From positions 2,875,001 to 2,939,000 of the forward strand of contig NZ_JAUFQT010000001.1 in NCBI RefSeq assembly GCF_030409905.1: a stretch of DNA of 64,000 bases, given 5' to 3'. The stretch comes from Echinicola jeungdonensis. Its GTDB lineage: Bacteria > Bacteroidota > Bacteroidia > Cytophagales > Cyclobacteriaceae. The notes beneath the pieces were generated by a model, which had not been told where the DNA came from, made no database searches, and saw only the letters and a program-made list of their open reading frames with translations. Shown piece by piece: positions 34,218 through 43,440 of the stretch; the stretch's first letter is position 1; each line of letters opens with the position of its first letter. Made by a program: the position numbers and the translations under genes.

Positions 34218-35672
34218 CTATAGTGGGGCTCCTATATTAATAAAGAAATTTCCAATGCCTTGGCTATTGATAGAATATTCAAAGCGGAAAACCTGGTCAT
34301 AGAAGGTGATCAAATCGATGCCTAAGCCATAACCATAGAGGTATGAATTGGTAAGGGCGGCATTTTCAGGAATATTATTCCTGTCATTGACGTATCCTTG
34401 GTCAAAATTGGTACTGAGGTATGCGCGAATAGGAAAGGTGGAAAATTCTTCAATGGGCATCAGCTTTGAAATATCCAATTCCACATCAAGGAATTTGTAC
34501 CTGAAGCTATTTTTATGAACCACGGTTTGTTGGCCCTCTATTACATTAACTTCAAACCCCCGTATAAAATTAGGGCTATAGCCAACCCCACGTATCAGGG
34601 TGTATGGCTGTGTGGGGCCCAGGTAAGTAGATCCTGTCAATCCTGAAACAAAATGGAACTTGTCACTCAACCTAAAATATTTATTGGCCATAAAGGATAT
34701 TTCAGTTTCATTGACATTATCAGAACTAATTAAACCGTATCTATTAATTCCCATACTTAATAACTCACCATCGGTAGCATAGGCAACATTGTCCCTGCGG
34801 TCATGCCGGTAATTGTATCCAGCATAAAAGAATTTCAGTCGGGTGCCGTCGTGGAGGAAGTAATTGGGGTTTTGCTCAAGTACCTCTTCATGGATGGAGG
34901 TATTACTATAGCCAAATGTCAAATAATGAAAATTATAAAAACTACCCCTGTAAGTGTATTGCAAACTGGTGTTGAGGCTTTTTCGGAGGATATCTTCATT
35001 CTCATTTTTGTAAAAAACCTGTTTGTTAAAGGCTGATTTAACGGCAATAGTTTTATTGGTATTGTAGGTAAACCGTACTGCCAGGCCATGAAGTTGTTCT
35101 TTGTCTATATATGGGATGCTATACACAAGGTCAAAGGCCTGAGTAAAGCCTAACTGGCCGAGGATTTTTAATTTTTCATTTCTTCCTCCTACATTATTAT
35201 GGCTGAGTCTGAGGCCATAAACTACTCTGGAGAGGTCTCTTCCCTGATTGATCCACCATTCTGAAAAGTTCCGGTCAGCCAAATCCAAAATGATGCTGGG
35301 AATAACATACCATCTCTCTTTAACTGAAATCAATAGTTCTATTTCCTCTTCACCCACAAACAGTGGAGTCACTTCCACTGAGGTGAAAAGTTGAAGGTTG
35401 TAGATTTTTTTTTGGTCGGCTAAAAGGAGGTTGATGAATTCATCCCAGGGATAGGTGGTATCTGTAACAATGTCCATTTCCCTTAGGATGATATTCTTCT
35501 GGGTTTTTTCATTCCCAATGATGAAAATATTATTGACTGTTACCCTTTCTGGAATGACATAATCGCTGTCTTCAGGAATAGTGTCATTTACCTGGGCAAT
35601 GGCGGTTTGCCCAAATAGCACAATAAAGGCAATGGGGATGAAATATAAAATATTTTGAACCGCCTTTATCAA
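34218..35672 (-). CDS. POTRA-domain/BamA-like outer-membrane protein
   Basis: 484 residues. A signal peptide (FIPIAFIVLFGQTAIAQ) precedes a single POTRA-like domain (about 43-120: ITVNNI-type start, GNEKTQKNIILREM, then LFTSVEVTP). A C-terminal 16-strand-like barrel (about 150-484) with many aromatic strand ends follows, ending FINIGAPL. This is the short form of BamA/TamA/ShlB relatives common in Bacteroidota. It could insert or export outer-membrane proteins or lipids, but is too short to be BamA itself, which normally carries five POTRAs. The start is TTG at 35672; no ATG exists before the signal peptide. Divergent from yidD with a 65-base gap. Confidence 0.78.
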   Translation of the reverse strand: MIKAVQNILYFIPIAFIVLFGQTAIAQVNDTIPEDSDYVIPERVTVNNIFIIGNEKTQKNIILREMDIVTDTTYPWDEFINLLLADQKKIYNLQLFTSVEVTPLFVGEEEIELLISVKERWYVIPSIILDLADRNFSEWWINQGRDLSRVVYGLRLSHNNVGGRNEKLKILGQLGFTQAFDLVYSIPYIDKEQLHGLAVRFTYNTNKTIAVKSAFNKQVFYKNENEDILRKSLNTSLQYTYRGSFYNFHYLTFGYSNTSIHEEVLEQNPNYFLHDGTRLKFFYAGYNYRHDRRDNVAYATDGELLSMGINRYGLISSDNVNETEISFMANKYFRLSDKFHFVSGLTGSTYLGPTQPYTLIRGVGYSPNFIRGFEVNVIEGQQTVVHKNSFRYKFLDVELDISKLMPIEEFSTFPIRAYLSTNFDQGYVNDRNNIPENAALTNSYLYGYGLGIDLITFYDQVFRFEYSINSQGIGNFFINIGAPL

Positions 35673-35737
35673 AATAGTTGTTGGGTTAAGGGAACTTTGG
35701 AGTTTGTTTTTACATTAGGAAATCAAATACGTAAAAA

Positions 35738-35959
35738 TTGAATACAATTCTTAGAAAGATCGCCATTTTTCCAGTACTGGTTTATCAATACCTGATTTCC
35801 CCTTTATTTCCCGGGGCTTGTCGGTTCAGTCCAACATGTAGCGAATATATGAAAACCGCCATCCTCAAACATGGTGTTTTTAAAGGGGGATGGTTGGGGA
35901 TCAAGCGAATTGCGCGCTGTCACCCCTGGGGTGGCCATGGTCATGACCCAGTCCCCTGA
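35738..35959 (+). CDS. yidD: Membrane protein insertion efficiency factor YidD
   Basis: 73 residues, matching YidD throughout: an amphipathic N-terminal helix, YQYLISPLFPGACRFSPTCSEYM with the conserved cysteines, a second helix GVFKGGWLGIKRIARCHPWG with the third Cys, and the GGHDPVP-type end. It assists the YidC insertase at the inner membrane. The start is TTG (35738). Its last 19 bases overlap the 3' end of lgt on the other strand. It is usually found with rnpA/yidC; here it is separate, as is common in Bacteroidota. Confidence 0.95.
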   Translation: MNTILRKIAIFPVLVYQYLISPLFPGACRFSPTCSEYMKTAILKHGVFKGGWLGIKRIARCHPWGGHGHDPVP

Positions 35960-37053
35960 ACATTGCTTGAGCCCACTTTTAATGCCCGGATAACTAAAAA
36001 TATTCCACCAATAACTAAAGGGATGCTTAAACTTTGCCCCATGTTGAGGGCCAGATTTTCCTCAAAGTCCACTTGGTTTTCCTTGAAAAATTCCCAAATA
36101 AAACGCATGCCAAATACGGCAATCAAAAACAATCCTAAAAGGAATCCGTCTGGAACATTTGCTTTGTATTTGTTCCATATCCCATAAAGGATAATGAAAA
36201 TGACAAGGTAGGAAAGCGACTCATATATTTGGGTGGGATGTTTGGCTATTCCATAAGTGTGGATAGTTGCCAAATAAGCGTCACCCTGGTCTTTTAGCTC
36301 ATAATCCAATGGTGTGGAAGGATCTTCAGCCAGGTATTTTTTGGAACTCCCAAATTGGGTCAATACATATTTTACATCGGATTCTAGGGTGCTTCTCAAA
36401 TTGGACTCTTCATATCTTCCTTTATTGATGACAATATCAATGTCCACAGGCACTTTTCCATTTCCCTTTAATTCATTGGCCCTGCTTTCCGGTTTATAGG
36501 CAAATACTTCTTCAACAGGAGCATTGAGGGTCATAAGGATTTCTTCAGTTTGACGGGCATAGACAAAACCATTGTCCGAACCTGTAGGTTTTCCGCCAAT
36601 TTCAGAATTCATTAAGTTGCCAAAGCGGATCAAGGCACCTGTCATAGCTACCACAATGACAATCCTGTCTACCACCCAGAGGTACCTTTGAGTGGGCGTT
36701 TTTTTTACATAAAGCCAGAGAGCAACCAAAATGGCTATTGCAGCCCCATGGCTAGCCAATCCACCTTCCCATACCTTTAAAATTTCTATTGGATCACTTA
36801 GGTATTTGGCAGGTTCATAAAAAAGAACATGGCCGAGTCTGGCACCAATAATAGTGGCCAGAACCATGTAAATGGTCAAACGGTCTACTAATTTTTCGTC
36901 ATGGCCTTCCTGTTTAAAAATATGGATGACAATTTGTTGGGAAATGATAAAGCCAAGGGCAAACAATAAACTATACCATCTGATTCTATCAAAGCCCGGA
37001 AAAACTGCTGGATCAGGGCTCCAGACCACGTAATCTAAAATGCTTTGGATCAT
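35941..37053 (-). CDS. lgt: Prolipoprotein diacylglyceryl transferase
   Basis: 370 residues, seven membrane helices. It transfers diacylglycerol from phosphatidylglycerol to the lipobox Cys of lipoproteins, the first step in anchoring the lipoproteins seen in this window. EGGLASHGA contains His103. GALIRFGNLMNSE contains the Lgt-signature Arg143, and HPTQIYE lies near residue 275. Between them is an insertion of roughly 90 mostly hydrophilic residues (about 160-265) absent from E. coli Lgt but usual in Bacteroidota. The 3' end overlaps yidD by 19 bases. nadE ends 30 bases upstream, so the two are probably co-transcribed. Confidence 0.95.
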   Translation of the reverse strand: MIQSILDYVVWSPDPAVFPGFDRIRWYSLLFALGFIISQQIVIHIFKQEGHDEKLVDRLTIYMVLATIIGARLGHVLFYEPAKYLSDPIEILKVWEGGLASHGAAIAILVALWLYVKKTPTQRYLWVVDRIVIVVAMTGALIRFGNLMNSEIGGKPTGSDNGFVYARQTEEILMTLNAPVEEVFAYKPESRANELKGNGKVPVDIDIVINKGRYEESNLRSTLESDVKYVLTQFGSSKKYLAEDPSTPLDYELKDQGDAYLATIHTYGIAKHPTQIYESLSYLVIFIILYGIWNKYKANVPDGFLLGLFLIAVFGMRFIWEFFKENQVDFEENLALNMGQSLSIPLVIGGIFLVIRALKVGSSNVQGTGS

Positions 37054-37083
37054 TGCTTTTTGTTGATTTCTATGAGGGAAATT

Positions 37084-38940
37084 TTATGAAACATCTAATT
37101 GATCTAATTCTTCCAATTCCTCGGCAAAACCTCCAGACAATATTGGAAAGCGGTACCAGGTTTTGGGGTCCACATTAAATTCATCCAAATGAAAAGAAGG
37201 GGCAAGTCGTTCCCTCTTCCATTGGTTTCTGGACCAAAGTTGGTGGAATTTTCGGATATAACCTTTTAATTGAACGGGGGAAATGGACAATTCTTCCGAA
37301 AGAATCTTAAAAATATCCATGGGAGACCTCCTGTCCCTAATGGCGAGCCTTTCTATTTCCACTATCACCGAATAGGGCATAAGGTCATGTTCATCCGTTT
37401 GATGGTGTTCTAAAGGTCTTAATTCAGCAGTAGGTTGTAAAGAATTTACCCCCCGAAGCCCTTCATAACCTAATTTTTTTTCAGCCCATTGGAGCCATTG
37501 GAGGATAAAGAACTTATCCACTGCGGCGATAGGAGAGATACTCCCACTAGTGTCTCCATCCATGGTGGCATAGCCTACATCCCCCTCACTACGGTTTGAG
37601 GTAGTCAGAAGGAGTGCATTATTGAGGTTGGCCAACATCCAGATGATGGGCGATCTTGCCCTAGCCTGGATATTTTGGAGGGTTACATCATCAGTTTCCC
37701 AGGTCAAATCCCTGCCGATGGCTTTTTCTATCTTTTGGGTATAGGAGGCAACCTCTTCAGAAATTTTCCAGTCATAAAAAACGGCCCCTACGCTTTCAGC
37801 CAGCATCCTGGCACTTTCAAAGGTCTCTTTTGAACTATTATCGGAGCCTTGATAAGCAGTAGTCAATAGTTTTCCAGTGATTTCCTTTTCTGGATTATCA
37901 GTTTTAGGTGAAAAATTTAAATTGATTTTTTCCAGAAATGTATCTACTCCTAATTCAATTATACCTCTTCTTACCATCTCTGCCACCAAAACAGCTAAGG
38001 AGGAAGAGTCTGCTCCACCACTTAATGAAAGCACAAACCCGTGGCTCCTGCTTTTTCTCAGGTAATCAAATAAGGCAAGGGAAACTGCTTGAGTAAACTC
38101 TACTTTTTTGTCATGCTCTGTAGAAACTTCAGCCAATTTTTCAACATTTTCCCCAAGGTTGTAGGAAAAAATAAGGTAAGATTGAAAAGAAAGGAGGTCA
38201 TTTTTCAGAAGGATTTTTCCTTTTTCTGCTACCAAAACCTCCCCGTCAAATATCATCCTGCCAGATTCATTACCCAAAAGGTTTACATAAAAATAAGTGG
38301 AATTCAAATGGATGGAGCTTTCCCTTACTAAATTTTCCCTATGCTCACTTTTTCCCATGGCAAAATGGCTGGCACTTGGGTTGAAAATCAGGTTGACACC
38401 TCGGTCTTTTAAACGGAAACCAGGTCTTTTATCCCCTTTCCAAGCATCCTCACAAATTTCAAATGCATATTTGAAACCTTTTTTTTCAAAAACGATGTCT
38501 CCAAAAGGAACCTCCTTGCCAAAAAAATCAAATTTACTGAGGGTATTGGCTTTCCAAGTTGTGAACCAACGGCATTCATAGTGAACCCCTTCAATTGCAA
38601 GAAACTGCTTTGCCATAAAGGCATTTAACTCGCCATCCTCAATGATGGCCATGCAATTGTAAAGTTGATCTTGAATTCTGACTGGAAGCCCCACACAAAC
38701 AGTAATACCTAAACAATGTGGCAATAATTCCTTCAATTGTCTTAAAGCCTTTTGGGGAAACCAATAACTCAAAAATAAGTCTTCGCTTCCATATCCGGTT
38801 ATGGCCAGCTCAGGGAAGCAAAGAAGTTCAATTTCCTGCTTTTTGGCTTCCTCAATAGCGTTAATAATATTATTGAGGTTTCCCTTCCAGTCCAGTGGGG
38901 TTTGGTTGACGGTGGCTCCACCAATTTTCAAATTGGGCAT
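37084..38940 (-). CDS. nadE: Glutamine-dependent NAD+ synthetase
   Basis: 618-residue two-domain enzyme. The N-terminal carbon-nitrogen hydrolase domain releases ammonia from glutamine: Glu44 (CFPELAITGYG), Lys111 (AKQFLAIEG) and Cys163 (FEICEDAW) form the triad. The C-terminal ATP-pyrophosphatase domain (from about 280) has the P-loop SLSGGADSSS (306-314) and later TSNRSEGDVGYATMDGDTSG, and amidates deamido-NAD+ to NAD+ in the last step of NAD synthesis. The length and order are standard for the glutamine-using NadE. It lies directly upstream of lgt. Confidence 0.95.
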   Translation of the reverse strand: MPNLKIGGATVNQTPLDWKGNLNNIINAIEEAKKQEIELLCFPELAITGYGSEDLFLSYWFPQKALRQLKELLPHCLGITVCVGLPVRIQDQLYNCMAIIEDGELNAFMAKQFLAIEGVHYECRWFTTWKANTLSKFDFFGKEVPFGDIVFEKKGFKYAFEICEDAWKGDKRPGFRLKDRGVNLIFNPSASHFAMGKSEHRENLVRESSIHLNSTYFYVNLLGNESGRMIFDGEVLVAEKGKILLKNDLLSFQSYLIFSYNLGENVEKLAEVSTEHDKKVEFTQAVSLALFDYLRKSRSHGFVLSLSGGADSSSLAVLVAEMVRRGIIELGVDTFLEKINLNFSPKTDNPEKEITGKLLTTAYQGSDNSSKETFESARMLAESVGAVFYDWKISEEVASYTQKIEKAIGRDLTWETDDVTLQNIQARARSPIIWMLANLNNALLLTTSNRSEGDVGYATMDGDTSGSISPIAAVDKFFILQWLQWAEKKLGYEGLRGVNSLQPTAELRPLEHHQTDEHDLMPYSVIVEIERLAIRDRRSPMDIFKILSEELSISPVQLKGYIRKFHQLWSRNQWKRERLAPSFHLDEFNVDPKTWYRFPILSGGFAEELEELDQLDVS

Positions 38941-39064
38941 ATATCAAATCTGTTGCGTCAAAATATTGCCGCATTGAAGAGAGTGAACCTAATAATGGCC
39001 CAAAAAGGCTCAACAATGCGGACATTGGGTTGAAATCCTAAATATCAAAGGCAAATATAGGGTA

Positions 39065-39808
39065 CTAAATAGCCAATTTAAGTTTTTCGCAGGCATTTTT
39101 TGCTGCTTCCTGTTCCGCTTTCTTTTTGGTAGGGCCTTTTCCTTCTGTAAAAAATTCCTGATCTATTTTTAATTCCACAGTAAATTCTTTGAACCTTTGG
39201 CTTCCGGTAATGGATTTGAGCAAAAAGTCCACCTCACGGTTTTCTTTTTGGGACCATTCAATGATTTTACTCTTAAAGTTAATGGTGGTATTGATAATAT
39301 TATCCAGGTCAAAATGGGGCGAGATAATACGAGAAAGGACAAATTTCCTGCAAAAATAATAACCTCTATCCAGGTAAACAGCGCCTACCAAAGCTTCTAA
39401 AGTATCCCCATAAATTGATTTATGAGTAAAAAATCCTTTTTCTGTTAGATCAGATTCAACAATTTTTTCCAATCCGATTTTTTTACCAACCTGATTAAGG
39501 GATTCCCTGTTAACAATTCTGGATCGGGTTTCTGTTAGGAACCCTTCGTCACGGTAAGGGAATTTGATAAATAGATGTTCTGCTACAATGGTACCCAGGA
39601 CGGCATCCCCAAGGTATTCCAACCTTTCATTTGATACTTTGATGCCATGTTTGGTTTCTTCTGCTGCCGAGGAGTGTTTGACGGCCAGCTTGAACAGAGA
39701 TAAATTTAAAGGCTTGCGGCCCACCATTAATTTTATGGCAGTTGCAAGCCTTTTATCTTTTTTATTATAAAGTAGTTCTTGTAATCTGAGTTTACGAAAT
39801 ATTTTCAA
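39065..39808 (-). CDS. rnc: Ribonuclease III
   Basis: 247 residues. The RNase III domain carries the signature NERLEYLGDAVLG (residues 60-72) with acidic metal ligands, and the second acidic pair is in YGDTLEALVGAVYLD. The C-terminal double-stranded RNA-binding domain has GKGPTKKKAEQEAAKNA. It processes rRNA precursors and cuts double-stranded RNA. The start is TTG at 39808; the next in-frame ATG would remove 27 N-terminal residues conserved in Bacteroidota homologues. It follows fabF by 3 bases in the conserved acpP-fabF-rnc operon. Confidence 0.95.
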   Translation of the reverse strand: MKIFRKLRLQELLYNKKDKRLATAIKLMVGRKPLNLSLFKLAVKHSSAAEETKHGIKVSNERLEYLGDAVLGTIVAEHLFIKFPYRDEGFLTETRSRIVNRESLNQVGKKIGLEKIVESDLTEKGFFTHKSIYGDTLEALVGAVYLDRGYYFCRKFVLSRIISPHFDLDNIINTTINFKSKIIEWSQKENREVDFLLKSITGSQRFKEFTVELKIDQEFFTEGKGPTKKKAEQEAAKNACEKLKLAI

Positions 39809-39811
39809 GAT

Positions 39812-41065
39812 TTACTCAGTTAGTTTTTTGAAAATGATAGAAGCATTGTGCCCACCAAATCCAAATGTATTACTCAAAGCTACATTTACATCTCTTTTTT
39901 GCGCTTTGTTAAAAGTCAAATTTAACCTGGCATCAAATTCTTCATCATCTGTAAAATGATTGATGGTAGGAGGTACCGTATCATTTTTAATAGATAAAAT
40001 AGATGCAATGGCTTCAATGGCTCCGGCAGCACCCAATAGGTGTCCGGTCATTGATTTGGTACTACTTACATTCAATTTATAAGCATGATCTCCAAAAATC
40101 CTTTGGATGGCTTTTACCTCACTGACATCCCCGAGTGGGGTGGAGGTACCATGGACGTTGATATAATCGACCTCCTCGGGACTAAGTCCGGCATCCTCTA
40201 GAGCAAATTTCATCACATTACCGGCACCTTCTCCCTCAGGATGGGGGGCGGTTATATGGTGAGCATCTGCAGTCATACCGCAACCTACCATTTCAGCATA
40301 AATTTTGGCTCCACGGGCTTTGGCATGCTCATATTCTTCAAGAATGATGGCACCGGCTCCTTCACCAAGGACAAATCCATCCCTGTCTTTGTCAAAAGGC
40401 CTGGAAGCAGTCTCTGGGGAATCATTCCGCTGGGAAAGTGCTTTCAAGGCATTAAACCCGCCTACACCAGCTTCTGTAACCGCAGCTTCAGATCCACCGG
40501 AAATAAAGATGTTGGCTTTGCCCATCCTGATGTAATTAAATGCATCAATTAGAGCATTGGTGCCTGAGGCACAAGCAGAAACAGTTACAAAGTTAGGACC
40601 CTGAAAACCATATTTTATGGAAATAAACCCGGCGCTGATATCAGCAATCATTTTAGGGATAAAGAATGGGCTGAAACGAGGGGTACCATCTCCAGTAGAA
40701 AAACTAGTCACTTCATCCTGAAAAGTTTTCAGTCCCCCAATGCCTGAGCCCCAAATGACACCAGCTTTGGTAAGGTCGATTTTGTCCAAATCCAATCCGG
40801 AATCTTTGATGGCTTCATCGGATACTATCATCGCATATTGCGTGAAAGGATCCATTTTCCGGGCTTCTTTTCTATCGATAAATTGCTCTATATTGAGGTT
40901 TTTTACCTCGCAGGCAAATTGCGTCTTAAATAAGGATGCATCGAATTTAGTAATTGGAGCAGCACCGCTTACACCATTAGACAGCCCTTCCCAGTACTCC
41001 TGAGCGGTGTTGCCTATTGGTGTAAGGGCACCCAAACCAGTTACTACAACTCTTTTTAAATTCAT
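39812..41065 (-). CDS. fabF: Beta-ketoacyl-ACP synthase II
   Basis: 417-residue condensing enzyme of type II fatty-acid synthesis; it elongates acyl-ACP with malonyl-ACP. The catalytic triad is Cys165 (TVSACASGTN), His305 (NVHGTSTPLGD) and His342 (MTGHLLGAAGA). The N-terminus KRVVVTGLGALTPIG is typical of FabF. It lies between acpP (22 bases upstream) and rnc (3 bases downstream). Confidence 0.97.
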   Translation of the reverse strand: MNLKRVVVTGLGALTPIGNTAQEYWEGLSNGVSGAAPITKFDASLFKTQFACEVKNLNIEQFIDRKEARKMDPFTQYAMIVSDEAIKDSGLDLDKIDLTKAGVIWGSGIGGLKTFQDEVTSFSTGDGTPRFSPFFIPKMIADISAGFISIKYGFQGPNFVTVSACASGTNALIDAFNYIRMGKANIFISGGSEAAVTEAGVGGFNALKALSQRNDSPETASRPFDKDRDGFVLGEGAGAIILEEYEHAKARGAKIYAEMVGCGMTADAHHITAPHPEGEGAGNVMKFALEDAGLSPEEVDYINVHGTSTPLGDVSEVKAIQRIFGDHAYKLNVSSTKSMTGHLLGAAGAIEAIASILSIKNDTVPPTINHFTDDEEFDARLNLTFNKAQKRDVNVALSNTFGFGGHNASIIFKKLTE

Positions 41066-41087
41066 AAATGAATTTTGAGTGGTTAGA

Positions 41088-41324
41088 TTATTTTACGTTA
41101 GCTTCCAGGTAGCTCACAGCCTGACCTACAGTTCCGATTTGTTCGGCTTGGTCGTCTGGAATAGAAATGTTGAATTCCTTTTCAAATTCCATGATGAGCT
41201 CTACCGTATCAAGGGAATCTGCGCCAAGATCATTTGTGAAGCTAGCTTCAGGAGTAACTTCAGATTCTTCAACGCCTAACTTATCAACGATAATGGCTTT
41301 TACTTTTTGTGCAATTTCAGACAT
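41088..41324 (-). CDS. acpP: Acyl carrier protein
   Basis: 78-residue acidic four-helix protein. The phosphopantetheine attachment site is Ser37 in [11 protein letters not shown]. It carries acyl chains for fatty-acid and lipid A synthesis. It is first in the acpP-fabF-rnc operon and has a good promoter 30 bases upstream. Confidence 0.98.
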   Translation of the reverse strand: MSEIAQKVKAIIVDKLGVEESEVTPEASFTNDLGADSLDTVELIMEFEKEFNISIPDDQAEQIGTVGQAVSYLEANVK

Positions 41325-41354
41325 TTTGTGATCAGTTTAAGTTTAAACACTCCG

Positions 41355-41386
41355 CAAAGAAATGTATTTAAAATCTTAATGTCAAA
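41355..41386 (-). promoter_or_regulatory. Promoter of the acpP-fabF-rnc operon
   Basis: On the minus strand: -33 TTTG (41383-41386), 20-base spacer, then TTTCTTTG (41355-41362), one mismatch from TAnnTTTG. The spacing is identical to the metZ promoter. Confidence 0.65.
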
Positions 41387-41425
41387 AAAAAACCTCAACT
41401 AAATTTAAGATATTCCCGTGAATCA

Positions 41426-41454
41426 TTGAAGTTGAGAGAATATTTTTAATTTTG
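41426..41454 (+). promoter_or_regulatory. Promoter of the IPExxxVDY-pyk operon
   Basis: TTG (41426-41428), 18-base spacer, then exact TAATTTTG (41447-41454), 22 bases before the ATG at 41477. Confidence 0.6.
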
Positions 41455-41476
41455 CTTTTTTAAATCGCCTTCCTTC

Positions 41477-41905
41477 ATGAGGAAAACAAAACTCCAGGTA
41501 GAACATCAGTATGATTTTGATCTTTTAGGTCTTGTAGCCCCATTAAGGGATTACAAGATGGCCTGGGTGGTTAATAATTTATTGGGGATTAGGCTTATCA
41601 AGTGTGAGGATTTTGAATTGGAGTTTATTAATCAACCCGATTTGGTCATTTCCCAGTTTATTTTGGAAAAAGAACATGGTTTTATTCAACTTTTAAAGAA
41701 CCGTTCCTTTTCAGATTCGGGACAAACGCTGTATCTTGTGCCGGAATTGAAAATCATGGACTATTTCCTCCTATTACAGGACTATACTCAAGAACTGAAT
41801 CTGAATTTATATATGGAACAACTTTCCAAAAATAAATTTGTCCAAAATGTGGTCAAACTTGATATATCAAAATTAAAATCGAAAGAAAACCTATTAACCT
41901 ATTAA
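41477..41905 (+). CDS. IPExxxVDY family protein
   Basis: 142-residue protein of the Bacteroidota family named for its C-terminal motif, here LVPELKIMDYFLL (about residues 93-105). No signal peptide or membrane helix. Function unknown. The family is commonly found beside pyruvate kinase in Bacteroidota, and here it precedes pyk by 12 bases on one transcript, so a link to pyruvate kinase activity or its control is plausible but unproven. Confidence 0.85.
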   Translation: MRKTKLQVEHQYDFDLLGLVAPLRDYKMAWVVNNLLGIRLIKCEDFELEFINQPDLVISQFILEKEHGFIQLLKNRSFSDSGQTLYLVPELKIMDYFLLLQDYTQELNLNLYMEQLSKNKFVQNVVKLDISKLKSKENLLTY

Positions 41906-41917
41906 TTAAATCTAAAC

Positions 41918-43348
41918 ATGAAAGTACCTATCTTTAATAAAACAAAGATTTTGGCTACTGTCGGCCCAGCTTGCAACAATGAAAAAACACTTACTGACTT
42001 GGTGTATGCTGGAGCAGATGTATTCCGATTAAACTTTTCCCATGGAAACCATGAGGGACATGCTGAAGTAATCCGCTTGATCCGAAAGATCAACAAAGAC
42101 AACACCTTAAATGTTGGGATCCTTCAAGACCTTCAGGGACCAAAAATCCGTGTGGGTGAAGTGGAAAATAATGGAGTCGAAATTAAAGATGGTGAGCCAA
42201 TTACCATTACCACTGATCCTGTCGTGGGCACTTCAGAACTTATTAGTACAGTCTACCAAAGCCTTCCTCAGGATGTAAATGAAGGGGATAAGATTTTGAT
42301 TGATGATGGTAATCTGGAGCTTGTTGTTATCAGTACAGACAACAATAGCGTGAAATGTACGGTAATCCATGGTGGAATTCTTAAATCCCGAAAAGGAATC
42401 AATCTTCCCAATACGAAAGTAAGTGCTCCTTCTTTGACTGAAAAGGACAAAGAAGACTTGGCCTTTGGTCTTGAAAATGAAGTGGATTGGATTGCTTTGT
42501 CCTTTGTCAGGTCTGCCGAAGATATCTTGGAGCTAAGAAGAAGAATAGATGAAAAGGGAAAGGGTTGTAAAATTGTTGCCAAAATTGAAAAACCTGAAGC
42601 CCTTGAAAATATTGATGCAATCATCGAAGCAACTGATGCATTGATGGTAGCAAGAGGTGACCTTGGGGTGGAAGTGCCAATGGAAAAAGTTCCTTTGTGG
42701 CAAAAGACTATCGTTGAAAAATGTAAATTGGCTTGTAAACCTGTGATTATCGCTACCCAAATGATGGAAAGCATGATCCAAAATCCAAGGCCTACCAGAG
42801 CTGAAACCAATGATGTGGCCAATGCCGTGTTAGACGGTGCGGATGCAGTAATGCTATCTGCCGAAACTGCTTCCGGTAAATTCCCTGTGCATGCTGTAAA
42901 AGCCATGAACAGCGTGATTGATCATATTGAGAAAAATGCGGACATCTATCACAACCTTTATAAGATCCCTGAAGATGACAACGCATTCTTGAGCAATAAT
43001 CTATTATTGATGGCTTCCAGGCTTTCAAGAAACGTTAAAGCAAAAGCTATAGTAGGGATAACCGTTTCAGGTTTTACCGCCTTCCGTATTGCCTCTCACA
43101 GGCCATTAGCAGAAACCTTTATTTTTACCCGTAACAAAACTTTGATTACCCAATTGAGTTTGGTATGGGGAGTAAGGGCATATTTCTATGATAAGCAAAC
43201 TTCGACTGATGGGACCTTCCAGGATATTCAGAATCAGCTGAAAGATGAGGGACATGTAAATGAAGGCGATATTATCATTAATACGGCAAGTATGCCGCTA
43301 AAAGCTAAAGGAAAAACCAATATGCTTAAAATCCACGTTGTGGACTAA
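41918..43348 (+). CDS. pyk: Pyruvate kinase
   Basis: 476 residues. It converts phosphoenolpyruvate and ADP to pyruvate and ATP, the last step of glycolysis. TVGPACNN and the substrate arginine region FRLNFSHG are at the start. A B-domain spans about residues 70-170. The signature IVAKIEKPEALENIDAI (about 219-235) holds the catalytic Lys, followed by MVARGDLGVE. The C-terminal regulatory domain is complete. pfkA is 5 kb away in the same window. A long hairpin follows the stop. Confidence 0.97.
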   Translation: MKVPIFNKTKILATVGPACNNEKTLTDLVYAGADVFRLNFSHGNHEGHAEVIRLIRKINKDNTLNVGILQDLQGPKIRVGEVENNGVEIKDGEPITITTDPVVGTSELISTVYQSLPQDVNEGDKILIDDGNLELVVISTDNNSVKCTVIHGGILKSRKGINLPNTKVSAPSLTEKDKEDLAFGLENEVDWIALSFVRSAEDILELRRRIDEKGKGCKIVAKIEKPEALENIDAIIEATDALMVARGDLGVEVPMEKVPLWQKTIVEKCKLACKPVIIATQMMESMIQNPRPTRAETNDVANAVLDGADAVMLSAETASGKFPVHAVKAMNSVIDHIEKNADIYHNLYKIPEDDNAFLSNNLLLMASRLSRNVKAKAIVGITVSGFTAFRIASHRPLAETFIFTRNKTLITQLSLVWGVRAYFYDKQTSTDGTFQDIQNQLKDEGHVNEGDIIINTASMPLKAKGKTNMLKIHVVD

Positions 43349-43368
43349 AGCCGTAAGTATTATAAATA

Positions 43369-43440
43369 CCTGTTCGCTTATGGTATATGGTTTCCGGGGT
43401 ATACCGGTACTATATACTATAAGCAAATACAGGATTTTTT
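43369..43440 (+). terminator. Long imperfect hairpin and T-run after pyk
   Basis: Arms 43369-43397 and 43404-43433 pair over about 26 positions with two G-U wobbles and small bulges (outer CCTGT/ACAGG, inner CCGG/CCGG), then A and six Ts (43435-43440). It separates the convergent pyk and NFACT genes; the T-run overlaps the NFACT stop. Confidence 0.7.
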
